Source: Salinispirillum sp049115955 (GTDB lineage Bacteria; Pseudomonadota; Gammaproteobacteria; Pseudomonadales; Natronospirillaceae). Taken from it: 64,000 nt of DNA. Position 1 is the stretch's first letter; the number at the start of each line of letters is the position of its first letter. The position numbers and the translations under genes were made by a program. The stretch spans positions 81,588-145,587 of the forward strand of contig JAGDZJ010000001.1 of assembly GCA_049115955.1 (NCBI GenBank). The letters run 5' to 3'. The notes under the pieces are model-generated. The model was not told the DNA's origin, did not search any database, and saw only the letters and a list, made by a program, of their open reading frames with translations. Positions 24,564-34,016 of the stretch are shown one piece after another.

Positions 24564-25244
24564 CTAGGGCCGAATGTCGTTCATGGTGCTTTTTAAGCCC
24601 GCCAATTGAACGGTAAACAAATGCTCCAGAATGCGCGCTTGCTGCTCTGTATTTGCAGAGAAAAACTCGCTGGGCCAGTTTTCGCAGTACGCAACCGCGT
24701 CAACCACACCGGTACGCAACAATAAGGTAACGCCGTGCACCAAAGACCAGGCACTGAAAGACGCTACCGCCAGTTGGTAAGGCGTAAGTTCATACCCTTC
24801 AGACAAAAACAGTTCCGCCATACTGTTTTGCAGATACTGTTCCGTGCAACCCGCTGCTGCGGTGAGTTCAGCAGTCAAGTATTCAGGCTCAGGCGTCCAG
24901 AAAAAGATCAAATTAAAGATTCCGGTGTGCTCAAAACCAAACTGAATATACGCCCGCGCCATAGCGCGGACTTTTCCTTCAGCCGTGGTTGCCTCGGCTA
25001 CAGATAGACTTTCTTGCAAAACCGCGTCGAAGACTTTGAAGCCCTCTGTTTTCATCTCCACCATTAAGGCGGTTTTATCTGCAAAATGGTTGTATGCCGC
25101 AGTGGGCGTTACGCCCACCGTTTTAGCAATACTGCGCAGACTCAGGTCGTCCAGTGAACCGGTTTCCAAGGCTTGGAAACCCGCGTCAATCAAGGCAGCT
25201 TTCAGGTTCCCATGATGGTAGGCAGATTTTTTTCGTTGGCTCAT
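24564..25244 (-). CDS. TetR/AcrR family transcriptional regulator (WHG C-terminal domain)
   Basis: 226 residues from the ATG at 25244; a GTG at 25256 is also possible. The N-terminal TetR helix-turn-helix is at about 10-57 (SLRSIAKTVGVTPTAAYNHFADK). The C-terminal domain carries the W-x-x-V-H-G motif (AWSLVHGVTLL) of TetR_C/WHG proteins. It lies 68 bp beyond the end of the barrel-LolA-RND operon on the same strand, so it is the likely regulator of that operon, possibly through the repeated TTTAC motifs at about 29942-30016. Confidence 0.86.
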   Translation of the reverse strand: MSQRKKSAYHHGNLKAALIDAGFQALETGSLDDLSLRSIAKTVGVTPTAAYNHFADKTALMVEMKTEGFKVFDAVLQESLSVAEATTAEGKVRAMARAYIQFGFEHTGIFNLIFFWTPEPEYLTAELTAAAGCTEQYLQNSMAELFLSEGYELTPYQLAVASFSAWSLVHGVTLLLRTGVVDAVAYCENWPSEFFSANTEQQARILEHLFTVQLAGLKSTMNDIRP

Positions 25245-25312
25245 ACGGCAACTCACGACGGATAACCTGCCCAGTTTAACAGAGTGTGCGTCTCACTGGC
25301 GACCAACACGCG

Positions 25313-26680
25313 CTAAAAGCCAAAGCGGAGATTTAAGGTGATGGCGTCGTTATGCCGCACGGCATAAAGCGCCTGCTCATCGCGCCACGCATGGTACTCC
25401 ACCACACTTAAACTCAGGCTCAAAGGATCATTGGGTTTCCATTCAGCCTCAGCCCGCGTCAGCCAACCCTCGTCGCCCGGCAACCCGACGGCTTGCAGCG
25501 TCAGCGCTAGTCGATCATTCCAACCGGTCCAGCGGGTGCGCACCGACTGTGACCAACGCCACTCGTCGGCATCAACCGTGTCAGCGTTACGCAACAAGTA
25601 AAGCGCGCCTACTTCGGCAGACAAGGTCAGATTCGACCAACCCGAGTACTCCACACCCATCATACTGCGCCATTCATCCACATCTACCCAAGGTTCCAGG
25701 GCCTGTGATGTAGGCAACTGCCCCCCCCGGTGCCAAGCTTGTTCCGTACGCCACAACCAAGCACCGCGCACCCACTGCACACCGCCGCCCAGCACCTGCA
25801 CCGGCTCTTGCCGTAACTCTATGCGCTCTGGGCCCATGCCACCCATAGTGACGGCGCGCAACGATGGCGTGTAGCTGTTCAGTTGTGCGGCCATTACTTG
25901 CACATCCACCCCCGACCAGCGTTGTTGCCAACGCAGCGCATAACCTAAGTGGTTTGCTGGCGTTTGCTCGACGATCTCACTGCCTGTGGCGCGCAGCTCT
26001 GCCAAGGTATCAAACTCATCAAAGGGTGCCGCCAGTCGATCGCTTTGGGTGCCGTCCAACACCACCAAATCCAACTGACCACGCCAATTGAGCGTGAGTG
26101 CAGGAACCGGTAGGCGCATCTGTTCCAAGTCCACCTGACCGGGCCAACGCTGGTCACGAGGGGCCAAAACATCGAGCACCGCGATCGATTCCGCCTGCCC
26201 CCAGGCAAGAGTTTGGTAACCGCCCTGCAACCACCAGTCACCCGACTGCCAACTCAGATAGCTGTCGGCCCATAGCCACTGCCATTGCCGCGCTTCTGCT
26301 TGCTCGCCGGTAAATGCATAGCCGGACCACAGCCCGGCGTTTTCGGCATCCGGCAGCCAATCATGCTCCAGAGAGCCAGCCAACCGAGCCGACCAGTCTC
26401 CGAAACGTACACTGCCCTGCCCATACAGAGAGGACTCGAAACGGGTTATGTCAGCCGCCGCGCGACTGAAACCCGGTTCCGGGTCTCGGTACCCGTAGGC
26501 TGTTTTATGTTGCGCCCAACCCAGTAAGCGCCATGGGCTTTGTGTGGCGGCGGGTGCAGCCGCCGTCGTGTTAAGGTCGCCAAAAAAGTCGTTCGCTACG
26601 GCAGGGCTGCCAACGGCTATCGCCACCGATAGACCCATTAGCAGTGCGGACCAGTCGGACCGTCGTGCTATCCATCTCAT
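25313..26680 (-). CDS. Outer-membrane beta-barrel protein (DUF1302-like)
   Basis: Start ATG at 26680 with GGAG eight bases upstream, overlapping the stop of the upstream gene; 455 residues. Signal peptide ends near AVA-ND. The rest alternates aromatic/hydrophobic strands (many W-x-W pairs) and ends NLRFGF with a terminal Phe, the outer-membrane insertion signal. It is the third gene of the RND-LolA-barrel operon. A role as outer-membrane component or acceptor for the exported lipid or lipoprotein is inference. Confidence 0.78.
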   Translation of the reverse strand: MRWIARRSDWSALLMGLSVAIAVGSPAVANDFFGDLNTTAAAPAATQSPWRLLGWAQHKTAYGYRDPEPGFSRAAADITRFESSLYGQGSVRFGDWSARLAGSLEHDWLPDAENAGLWSGYAFTGEQAEARQWQWLWADSYLSWQSGDWWLQGGYQTLAWGQAESIAVLDVLAPRDQRWPGQVDLEQMRLPVPALTLNWRGQLDLVVLDGTQSDRLAAPFDEFDTLAELRATGSEIVEQTPANHLGYALRWQQRWSGVDVQVMAAQLNSYTPSLRAVTMGGMGPERIELRQEPVQVLGGGVQWVRGAWLWRTEQAWHRGGQLPTSQALEPWVDVDEWRSMMGVEYSGWSNLTLSAEVGALYLLRNADTVDADEWRWSQSVRTRWTGWNDRLALTLQAVGLPGDEGWLTRAEAEWKPNDPLSLSLSVVEYHAWRDEQALYAVRHNDAITLNLRFGF

Positions 26681-27522
26681 CAATTCACTCCTTGCTGCAT
26701 GGCTTGCGTGGTGAACAAACTGGCATCGTTGTGCTCGTTGTAGCGAATGTTGTGGGTCTGGAACACGCTGGCGTGTTCGCGCTGACCGTTACGTGTGGTG
26801 ATCATCTGGATGCGCTTGGCGGTCCAGATACCATCAATTTCTTCCAGTTCGCGAGCAGAAAAATATTTGATGCGGCCACCGCGCTCGACCCAGATCTGCG
26901 CCTGCACTTGCACGAAGTTGTCTTGCCGTATCCACAGGTGTGAACGTTCGTAGCCGGTCTCACGCAGTACACGATCACGAAACTCCGGTTTTGGCGTAGA
27001 TTCAATCAACCACGTTGAGGCACCGTCGACCACTTCTTGGTCACTGAGCAGTTCGTAGTCGTACCAATCGATGGTGGTGCCGTTGAGGTCAGAATAGGTG
27101 AAGTCGCTGCCCATGAAAGAGTCGGAGCGATCACCCGCTGCAACCCGCCGCACTTGCTTGAGGGCAGGCAAATACAGCCAAGCTTCGTCATCCTGCGTGT
27201 CGTAGTCATAGCTCAGGTAGGCAGTCCCCGCGACGTCGGTGGGTGCCATAAAGAAGGTTACACCCTTGGTTACCCCTTCCTCTTCTAAGGTATACAGCCG
27301 CAGGTCGCGCACTCGCTCGCGGTTGTTGCGATCAATCAGTATGAGCTGGGCGTCTGCAACCGAAGAGTCACCGGTATAGCGGTCATCCACCCGCTCCATA
27401 ATTTCACGCGCCGTCAGCGTTTCAGCCTGTACCAGTCCATGCCAGCCTACCAGACCGACCAGTGCCAGCCCGAGAAAGAAACGACGACGCACCGAAACAG
27501 AAACAGTATTAGAAAAAGACAT
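26680..27522 (-). CDS. LolA-like outer-membrane lipoprotein-sorting protein
   Basis: 280 residues with a signal peptide ending VQA-ET. The body is the unclosed-barrel LolA/COG2834 fold with motifs found in RND-associated members: YDTQDDEAWLYLPALKQVRR, then SFMGSDFTYSDL. It sits between the RND exporter and the barrel protein, coupled to both by overlapping start and stop codons (TAATG and TGATG). It likely carries a lipid-like substrate across the periplasm. Confidence 0.87.
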   Translation of the reverse strand: MSFSNTVSVSVRRRFFLGLALVGLVGWHGLVQAETLTAREIMERVDDRYTGDSSVADAQLILIDRNNRERVRDLRLYTLEEEGVTKGVTFFMAPTDVAGTAYLSYDYDTQDDEAWLYLPALKQVRRVAAGDRSDSFMGSDFTYSDLNGTTIDWYDYELLSDQEVVDGASTWLIESTPKPEFRDRVLRETGYERSHLWIRQDNFVQVQAQIWVERGGRIKYFSARELEEIDGIWTAKRIQMITTRNGQREHASVFQTHNIRYNEHNDASLFTTQAMQQGVN

Positions 27523-29900
27523 TAGAGATTACCTCCTGATGGGGTTGCGGAAATAAGTTGTGGGGTTGCTTGATGGTTGGATTCGCCGTCACCGACGGCC
27601 TGCTCGGCACGGCCATCCACCATATACAAAATGGCGGGTAGGAATATCAGGTCACCCAACAGCGCCAACGTCATGATGCTGGCGGCAAACAGTCCTACAT
27701 AGATGTAAGGGATAAAGGAGCCCAGCAGCATAACGCTGAAGCCCAATACCAATATGATGGAAGTGAACACCACGGCACGACCGGCCTGATTCACCGCTTG
27801 CGTGATAGCATCTGCGGTGTTCAAACCCGCGCGCCGACCGCGCAAGTAGCGATTCATCATGTGAATGGCGTCGTCCACGGCAATGCCCATGGTCATCGCG
27901 CCCACCACCATGGTGCCCAAGTTCAATGGAATACCCAGTACCACCAGTAGAGCACCCGTAATGAGGATGGGCACGATGCTTGGCACCAAGGCGATCAAAC
28001 CGTATTTAAACGACCGGAACAGCACCATAAAGCTCAGCCCGATGATGCCCAACGCGACCAGAAACGACTGGAACATGCCTTGGTTGATGTACATATCCTG
28101 CGCGTTGTACATCACCAAACTGCCGCTGTTCTCTACCACAAGATCGCCGAAGTAGCGGGCTCGATGCTCGTTCATGCGCGCCAGAAACGCCGTGGTTTCG
28201 GTTGCCGCCATATTGCGAATGGGCACACTGAGGCGTAACCAACGTTCGTCAAAGTCTTTAAGGTCGGTCAGGTCTTCGTCGCTGCCGCTGTTGTCGTACA
28301 ACAATAGAAACTGCGCCGCCATCTCTCGACTGTCGGGCAGGCGCAAGAACGCAGGGTCATCAAAGTTCAGCGCTTGATTAATGCGTTTGTGAAAGTCGAT
28401 CAGGGAGTTGGTGCTGCCGGTTTCCGGTTGGCTCTCTAACCAGTCTTGGAACAGCGCCACGCGGAGCAGAAACTGCGGCTCATGAATGCCCCCAGCCGTA
28501 CCGCTGTCGATCATCAAATCGATGTTCTGAATGCCGTTGTAGTGTTCGTCGAAATAAACCAAATCCGCTCGGGTGGGGTTACTCTGCTTGAAGTAGGTGA
28601 TGAAGTTGGAGTCGACTTCAATGCGTGGTACCAGACTCACACTGACCACCAACACCGCAACCCCAAGCATCACCAGTGGTCGCCGAAAGCGGTAGGTAAA
28701 CCCAGGCACTGCTGTGGTAATACGGGCGACAATGCCGGTGTTGACACTGTGTCGAGTGCGGTCAGAAAAGGCCGAAATAAAGCTCAGAACAGCGGGCAGC
28801 AACGTCATCGCCAGCACAAACAAGGTCATTGCACCAATGGCACCTAACCACGCGAATTGTTTAACCGGCAACAGTTGCGTGACGCTCAATGCCATAAAAC
28901 CTGCTGCCGTGGTGAAGGCGGTATAAAAGGCCGGTACCCATAGGTGCTCAATGGTGGCTTGGGCCGCCGCTTTAGGCGTCTGGCCTTCCGCCCGAAACCG
29001 GTAGAACTCGACCAACACATGTACTGACACGCCCACGCCTATGATGATCAATGCCGGTATCAAAGCTGACTCCACCACCGAATGCGGCCAGCGCATCAGG
29101 CCTTGAATGCCCGTCACCACCGTGATCGCGCTACCGATCAACAACCACGGTACCAAGGTACCCGTTAAGGAACGGAAGCTGATAAACAAGATAATGATCA
29201 TGACCACCGCCATGGTCGGATTCAGCCATGCCTGATCCCGTTTCGAGAGCACTTCAAATTGCTCGGTAAACACCGGTTGCCCACTGAGATGTAAGGGGTA
29301 TCCGCGCTCCGCGTATTGCTGTTCGTCTATGAACGTATGCAAGGCCGACATCAGTGACATTTTGAGCGTGCTCTCGCCCACTTCGTATTGCGTCCGTGCG
29401 GCAATGCGAGTGTGACGAAAATCGTCAGTGATCAGGCTTCCGATGGCCATTTCTTCGCCAAGCATGATTTTGCGGGCTTCGGCGATCAACCAAGGGTCGG
29501 TTAGGTCTTCAAACACCTCGTCTGTCGCCATCATACCGCCACCCGAGTGGGTGTATTGGTACTTGGTCAGCGAACGCACTTGCGTCACTTCGGGGCGGTT
29601 TTCTAGAAATTCTGTCAGTTCAGCGATGACCTGCAGGCTTTCCGGCGTGAACAGATCAGCATCACTCTCAGGCGCAACCACGCCCACCGAGAGATATTCC
29701 ACATCACCAAAGCGTTCCAGCAAGTCGTTGAAAGTCGCTAAATTGGGATCGCCATCAAGAAAAAAACGTTCGTTCGAATTGTCGTAATACAAGTTACTCA
29801 TGGGTGGTATGGCGAGCGCCATAGCCACGGCGACGGCTGCCAGCACCAGCCAGCGGCCGTTCACCACCGACCTTGCCCACAGTTTAATAAATGATTTCAC
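27522..29900 (-). CDS. RND superfamily exporter (MMPL/HpnN-like)
   Basis: 792 residues, GTG start at 29900 with GAGGAG upstream. Two homologous halves, each with one helix, a periplasmic domain and five helices. The second half includes the GAMTMGIAVDDAIHMMNRY segment with paired acids for proton coupling. This size is that of MMPL/HpnN-type RND exporters, not of AcrB. With the LolA-like and barrel proteins it forms an envelope export system, probably for lipids. First gene of the operon; a Fur-box-like site and TTTAC repeats lie upstream. Confidence 0.88.
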   Translation of the reverse strand: MKSFIKLWARSVVNGRWLVLAAVAVAMALAIPPMSNLYYDNSNERFFLDGDPNLATFNDLLERFGDVEYLSVGVVAPESDADLFTPESLQVIAELTEFLENRPEVTQVRSLTKYQYTHSGGGMMATDEVFEDLTDPWLIAEARKIMLGEEMAIGSLITDDFRHTRIAARTQYEVGESTLKMSLMSALHTFIDEQQYAERGYPLHLSGQPVFTEQFEVLSKRDQAWLNPTMAVVMIIILFISFRSLTGTLVPWLLIGSAITVVTGIQGLMRWPHSVVESALIPALIIIGVGVSVHVLVEFYRFRAEGQTPKAAAQATIEHLWVPAFYTAFTTAAGFMALSVTQLLPVKQFAWLGAIGAMTLFVLAMTLLPAVLSFISAFSDRTRHSVNTGIVARITTAVPGFTYRFRRPLVMLGVAVLVVSVSLVPRIEVDSNFITYFKQSNPTRADLVYFDEHYNGIQNIDLMIDSGTAGGIHEPQFLLRVALFQDWLESQPETGSTNSLIDFHKRINQALNFDDPAFLRLPDSREMAAQFLLLYDNSGSDEDLTDLKDFDERWLRLSVPIRNMAATETTAFLARMNEHRARYFGDLVVENSGSLVMYNAQDMYINQGMFQSFLVALGIIGLSFMVLFRSFKYGLIALVPSIVPILITGALLVVLGIPLNLGTMVVGAMTMGIAVDDAIHMMNRYLRGRRAGLNTADAITQAVNQAGRAVVFTSIILVLGFSVMLLGSFIPYIYVGLFAASIMTLALLGDLIFLPAILYMVDGRAEQAVGDGESNHQATPQLISATPSGGNL

Positions 29901-29941
29901 AGCCTCTCTCCTCAGCAGTTCCGTATTTTGGGGTCATCAAT

Positions 29942-30016
29942 GTTTACAGCAATTACATATACAGTACGCGTAGTTAACACCGTAAACTTTATGATGTAAA
30001 GATAACGCTGTAAATA
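29942..30016 (-). promoter_or_regulatory. Repeated TTTAC motifs in the RND operon promoter region
   Basis: TTTACAGC (29943-29950) is inverted as GCTGTAAA (30007-30014). Between them are GTAAAC at about 29982 and GTAAAG at about 29997. On the minus strand TTTACG and TGTATA, spaced 17 bases, could form a promoter. The arrangement suggests operator copies, perhaps for the TetR protein encoded at the other end of the operon. Confidence 0.4.
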
Positions 30017-30066
30017 TTTTGATGAAACGCCAGTGTGTGGCTTGCCGTAGGGGGAAGGTCAAGTAA

Positions 30067-30085
30067 AAATGAGAATCATTCTTAT
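30067..30085. promoter_or_regulatory. Fur-box-like site
   Basis: The 19 bases centred on GAGAATCATTC agree with the Fur consensus (GATAATGATAATCATTATC) at about 14 positions by hand count. The site is about 170 bp upstream of the RND exporter start and about 80 bp past the cyclase stop, so the RND operon is the likely target. Confidence 0.4.
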
Positions 30086-30162
30086 AACTAATTTTCTAGA
30101 GAGCAGAACGAAAAAAGCCCACCGGTCACAACGACAGGCAGTGATGGTGTTTTCTCGAAGGG

Positions 30163-32082
30163 TTATTGCGGAGCTTGCTCTTTAAGCCAGGTGGGGGAAA
30201 GTTGGTGCCAATCTAACGCCCAGCAAGATAAGGGTTCGGCCTTACCTTTTAGTGCCAGTTCACCAACAAAATGGCACGGCAAGCGGTCTTTCACCTGTTC
30301 GTAAGTAGCTGCACAGAGCAGAATATCGACCGGCTGGCCGTGTTCCGTCTGCGCGTCTTTGGTCGCGCTTTCCAAGCGTGCAGCCGTGTTCACCACATCG
30401 CCGATGGCAGTGTAATTGAACCGCTTGGGCCCGCCGATGTTACCCACCACGCCCATGCCGGTGCTGATGCCGACACCCATGGCCAGACGGTGCAGATCAC
30501 CTTCTGGAAACTGTTGATTGAAAGCCTGTAATTCGTGTTGCATGGCTGCCGCGGCCAGGCAAGCATGATAGACGTGGTCGGGGTCTTCCAGCGGCGCGTT
30601 AAACAACCCCATGACGGCATCGCCCATCAACTTGTCGAGTGTGCCCCGATAACGCTGCAGCGCCGAGATCATCACACCAAAATAGGCGTTCAGGTGCGCC
30701 ACCAAGTCCTCGGTGGCTAAGCGCTCGGTCAATGGGGTGAAATTGCGTAAGTCCGTGAACAGCAGCGTTAAGGGTTGATGCTTACCACCTAACTGCAAGT
30801 TAGCGCGCTGCCCGATAATTTCTTCCACTAATGCCGGTGCAACATAGTTGCTGAACGCTTGACGCAAGGCCGCTGTTTCAGCACGCTGCTGTAAGAAACG
30901 CCAGAGCTCTCCGGTAACGGCTAAGATCAACAGCAGCAACATGGGGTAAAACACCGCTAGCCACAGATGCCACTGCACATACAACCAAACACCCAGCGCA
31001 TAGAGGCCGCACAGCAACACAGCATAACTTAGTAAGCGAAAGCGCATGGCAGACATTCGCATCGCCAGCCCCCAAGCCGCCAACACCAAAACGAGCGTCA
31101 GTAACCATTGGCTCCCATCGATGTCTTGCAACAGATTGCCGTCTATGACGTTGGCGACGAAGGTTAAGTGCATCAAAGGGCCGGGGAATTGCCCCTTCGG
31201 CGTGGCACGAAGATCACTGATGCCCGCCTCGCTAACCCCCACAATCACATAATGGTCACGCAACCGCTCGGCATCCCAATCCGGGCTCAGCAATTCAATG
31301 AAGTTAATGCGCTGATAGCTGTCCGATGCGTAATAATTCAACCGCACCGTGCCACGGGTATCAACCGGTAGAGATTGCGCCCCGAAACGGGCTGAACTGG
31401 CACTGAGTTCGAGGTCTTGCAGCGTGCCGAGACGCCACATCTGCACACCCAAGTTGGGTAGCACGATGTCACTGACATGAAAGGCGAGCGGATAGCGCCG
31501 AATGAGCTGGTCACTGTCTTCTCGGGTATTCAGCGCGGCCAACAGCATGTAGGACTCCAGCACCGGAGATACCGGCAACTCAATCAGTTCACTGCTGAAC
31601 AAGCGTGCGCCGCTGCTTTGCAACAGCGCCGAGTCCAACAGCAGATCATAAGCGTTAGCATCCAGTTCGCGGGCTAACGGCCCATTCAGGAAGCTCCCGC
31701 CGACGCTGGGTAAAGCTGCCAAGGCATCTGCCAGACGTCGATCCTGCTCGACAGTCGTCGCTTCCGAAAACAGAATATCCACACCCACGACGTGCGCGGC
31801 GTGTAATTGAGCCAAGCCGTCGGCAATGACGTCACGCGGCCATGGCCAACGCCCCATTGCGCGCACGCTGGCGTTGTCGACTTCTACAAACACCACGGAT
31901 TCAGGCGGTGCATGGTTATGCCACTGATAAAAGTTGTCGCTCACGGCGTTAGACAGCGCCACGACCATCAGCGGCGGACGCCACACCAGTAGCAACCAAA
32001 GGCCACACAACACCGTAATAGCCAGCGCCAACTGATACGGCGCCGACCAACGCTGCTGAAACGCGCGCCAGACTGGCGTCAT
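30163..32082 (-). CDS. CHASE2-domain class III adenylate/guanylate cyclase
   Basis: Start ATG at 32082 overlaps the FecR-protein stop (TGATG); an upstream GTG at 32097 is possible. 639 residues: one N-terminal helix, a periplasmic CHASE2 domain (about 45-300), about three helices (310-395) and a cytoplasmic cyclase domain (about 425-620). The metal Asps are D444 (LLFTDLRNFT) and D488 (LMGDAVMG). The Lys of LDKLMGD points to adenylate specificity, and VNTAARLE holds the Asn/Arg pair. All catalytic residues are present, so it should make cAMP in response to a periplasmic signal. Confidence 0.9.
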   Translation of the reverse strand: MTPVWRAFQQRWSAPYQLALAITVLCGLWLLLVWRPPLMVVALSNAVSDNFYQWHNHAPPESVVFVEVDNASVRAMGRWPWPRDVIADGLAQLHAAHVVGVDILFSEATTVEQDRRLADALAALPSVGGSFLNGPLARELDANAYDLLLDSALLQSSGARLFSSELIELPVSPVLESYMLLAALNTREDSDQLIRRYPLAFHVSDIVLPNLGVQMWRLGTLQDLELSASSARFGAQSLPVDTRGTVRLNYYASDSYQRINFIELLSPDWDAERLRDHYVIVGVSEAGISDLRATPKGQFPGPLMHLTFVANVIDGNLLQDIDGSQWLLTLVLVLAAWGLAMRMSAMRFRLLSYAVLLCGLYALGVWLYVQWHLWLAVFYPMLLLLILAVTGELWRFLQQRAETAALRQAFSNYVAPALVEEIIGQRANLQLGGKHQPLTLLFTDLRNFTPLTERLATEDLVAHLNAYFGVMISALQRYRGTLDKLMGDAVMGLFNAPLEDPDHVYHACLAAAAMQHELQAFNQQFPEGDLHRLAMGVGISTGMGVVGNIGGPKRFNYTAIGDVVNTAARLESATKDAQTEHGQPVDILLCAATYEQVKDRLPCHFVGELALKGKAEPLSCWALDWHQLSPTWLKEQAPQ

Positions 32083-32861
32083 CAGCGCCGCTGCCACGAC
32101 GAGAGATCGCGTTCTAGGCGCACCAGCGTGGAGCCGATGTCGGCTTCGACGGCATCGGGCACATCGCCCAGTGCCAGCGTTAGTTGCCGTCCCGGCGCCA
32201 ATTCAACTTGCTGCACAAAGGCTTGGAACTGTGCATTCTGTTGCGCTTTGTAATCATCGAAAGACTGCTGAAACGCTTCTCGATAGCTGCGAAAAGCTTG
32301 TCGCTGTTGCTGCAAAAAGTTCTGGAACGACGCGGGCTCAGAGTCTTCAGCAGCGTAATAGGCCATCTCCGCGCCGTCTTGACGCGCCACATCTACGTCA
32401 CCCTGAAACAGTGCAATGTCATGACGCTGTTCACCTGCGCTGACTAAAAACCGCGTGCCTTTCACACCAATCACCATCAAGGGCGTAGTCGCTTGCAAGC
32501 GTTGCCCGACGCGCGGCGTTACTTCGAACAAGGCGACACCGGACAGCAGCTCCGCCTCGGTCGCATCGCGCACACTCAATATGGCCAGCTCTGCCAACAC
32601 CACGTGGTCGTCCATGAATTCAATCTGGGCTCGCCCACCCGCCAAGGTATGCACTTGATCACCCGCACATAGAGCCACCGGCAAAGCGGACACCCGTGCC
32701 GGAAACGGCGAGTCAGGCGTCATTAAGCGCACATTTCCTTGCGTCCGCGTCAGTTCGGCCAATGCCGGTTCGCAGCGCTCGGTGGCACTAGCGATTAACG
32801 GGCACAGCGCACACGCCCCACACAGCAGAGTCGCCACACCGACTCGGGCTTGGGATATCAT
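32082..32861 (-). CDS. Secreted FecR-domain protein
   Basis: 259 residues with a signal peptide ending near SA-TER and a cysteine-containing start. The FecR beta domain spans about 35-170 (GDQVHTLAGGRAQIEFMDDHVVL, GVKGTRFLV). It is followed by a Gln/Phe-rich helical stretch (about 175-220, QQQRQAFRSYREAFQQ) that could be a coiled coil. It is translationally coupled to the CHASE2 cyclase. FecR/CHASE2-cyclase pairs recur in proteobacteria, and the FecR protein likely feeds the CHASE2 sensor. The ligand is unknown. Confidence 0.85.
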   Translation of the reverse strand: MISQARVGVATLLCGACALCPLIASATERCEPALAELTRTQGNVRLMTPDSPFPARVSALPVALCAGDQVHTLAGGRAQIEFMDDHVVLAELAILSVRDATEAELLSGVALFEVTPRVGQRLQATTPLMVIGVKGTRFLVSAGEQRHDIALFQGDVDVARQDGAEMAYYAAEDSEPASFQNFLQQQRQAFRSYREAFQQSFDDYKAQQNAQFQAFVQQVELAPGRQLTLALGDVPDAVEADIGSTLVRLERDLSSWQRR

Positions 32862-32896
32862 TCAACATCTCCTTATGATGCTCAGTTGTCGCTTCC

Positions 32897-32930
32897 TATA
32901 ATAGCTAGCGTGTCGGCACGGCGCACGCTA
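32897..32930 (+). promoter_or_regulatory. -10 box and 5' hairpin ahead of the 33-kb membrane-protein pair
   Basis: TATAAT at 32897-32902 is a consensus -10. The inverted repeat TAGCGTG (32906-32912) / CACGCTA (32924-32930) follows at about the transcription start, so the mRNA would begin with a hairpin. The gene at 32942 follows directly. I see no good -35. Confidence 0.42.
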
Positions 32931-32941
32931 CTCTAGAGATT

Positions 32942-33361
32942 ATGCTAAAAAACCTGATTTATTCGATAATGGGCATTACAGGCGCGCTGCTGATTTCGGC
33001 GGCGCTGGTCATATGTTCGCCTGTTTTATTGAACCACTATGGCAACGCCTTGATCGCCAGCAGCAGTGCACGTGTTGATGCAGAAACACAATTCTCGACC
33101 TTGCGCCCACAAGACGTAAAACGGCGCCTAGAATTAGACCAGCTTATGGGGTTGGATGACATTAAAGCCTGGGCCGAGCGCATCGGTATTCGATACTACG
33201 AGCGCGCCTCTTTATTCTTCAATACGTTAGACTTATTCGACTACCCGGAAGACTGCTTTAACACGCTGTTGGGTGAGCATCGTTTAGGCCACTTTTACGT
33301 ATATAAATCACGTCGCGTCTGTCCTGCCGACGCTGCCAACGACACGGGAGTCCCATCATGA
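32942..33361 (+). CDS. Small membrane-anchored protein of unknown function
   Basis: 139 residues: one N-terminal membrane helix (about 8-30), then a soluble charged part probably in the periplasm, with two Cys (near 101 and 123). I recognise no family. The stop overlaps the start of the TVP38-type gene (ATGA), so the two are co-translated and may act together in the membrane. Confidence 0.72.
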   Translation: MLKNLIYSIMGITGALLISAALVICSPVLLNHYGNALIASSSARVDAETQFSTLRPQDVKRRLELDQLMGLDDIKAWAERIGIRYYERASLFFNTLDLFDYPEDCFNTLLGEHRLGHFYVYKSRRVCPADAANDTGVPS

Positions 33362-33924
33362 ACCGTCGAGTCGTTGTAGCATTGTGGGGCGTGCTCATTG
33401 TAACGGGCTTATCGCTCTATTGGGTTTATCTGGCCGACAATTTGGACACCACTCTTACTGCGCTGCAAGATTTGGCTGCAGAGCACTACTTGTGGGTAGC
33501 CATCACCTACGCGCTGTTCTTAGCGGTACGCGGACTGACGTTGATGCCCAGTACGCCGCTGCTTTTTGCGGGTATATTGCTGTTCCCCGATTGGCTGGCG
33601 TACGTACTGAACATGGCCGGCATTCTTGTGTCGTCGTGGCTGGTTATTCTTGCTATTCAGTACACTGGCTTTGGCTCACGTTTTGACCGCTTGCGCACAC
33701 CGCGCGTAGCACGCATGGAAGAACGCTTACAAGCGCACGGTGCGCCAATCATCGTAACCTGGAGTTTCTTCCCGCTGGTGCCGACGGATCTCATCGTCTA
33801 TATCGCCACTTTGTTGCGTTTTTCCAAGCGCACGATTTTGGCTGCGGTTATGGCTGGCGAAGCAACCTTGAACGCCATCTATGTCTTCGGCGGTTCGGCC
33901 GTGGTACGCAACCTGCTCACGTGA
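33358..33924 (+). CDS. TVP38/TMEM64-type (VTT domain) membrane protein
   Basis: 188 residues with about five hydrophobic segments and the VTT features: PSTPLLFAGILLFPDW near 60-75 and a re-entrant-like region with FFPLVPTDLIVYIATLLRFSK at about 138-158. Members of this superfamily (DedA and TVP38) are linked to lipid scrambling or flipping. GGGAG precedes the ATG. It pairs with the preceding small protein. Confidence 0.82.
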   Translation: MNRRVVVALWGVLIVTGLSLYWVYLADNLDTTLTALQDLAAEHYLWVAITYALFLAVRGLTLMPSTPLLFAGILLFPDWLAYVLNMAGILVSSWLVILAIQYTGFGSRFDRLRTPRVARMEERLQAHGAPIIVTWSFFPLVPTDLIVYIATLLRFSKRTILAAVMAGEATLNAIYVFGGSAVVRNLLT

Positions 33925-33974
33925 TTTAACCCAAGGCAACACTGCGTTTCATTTCTGCTGCGAAGTAACTGGTC

Positions 33975-34006
33975 TATACTGCGGGCTTTAAAAGTCATCT
34001 TTAAAG
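33975..34006 (+). promoter_or_regulatory. qor promoter -10 and leader inverted repeat
   Basis: TATACT (33975-33980) is a good -10. Just downstream, CTTTAAA (33986-33992) and TTTAAAG (34000-34006) form a perfect 7-bp inverted repeat with a 7-base spacer, 11 bp before the qor start. It could be an operator or an RNA hairpin limiting translation. Confidence 0.42.
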
Positions 34007-34016
34007 GGTCACGACT

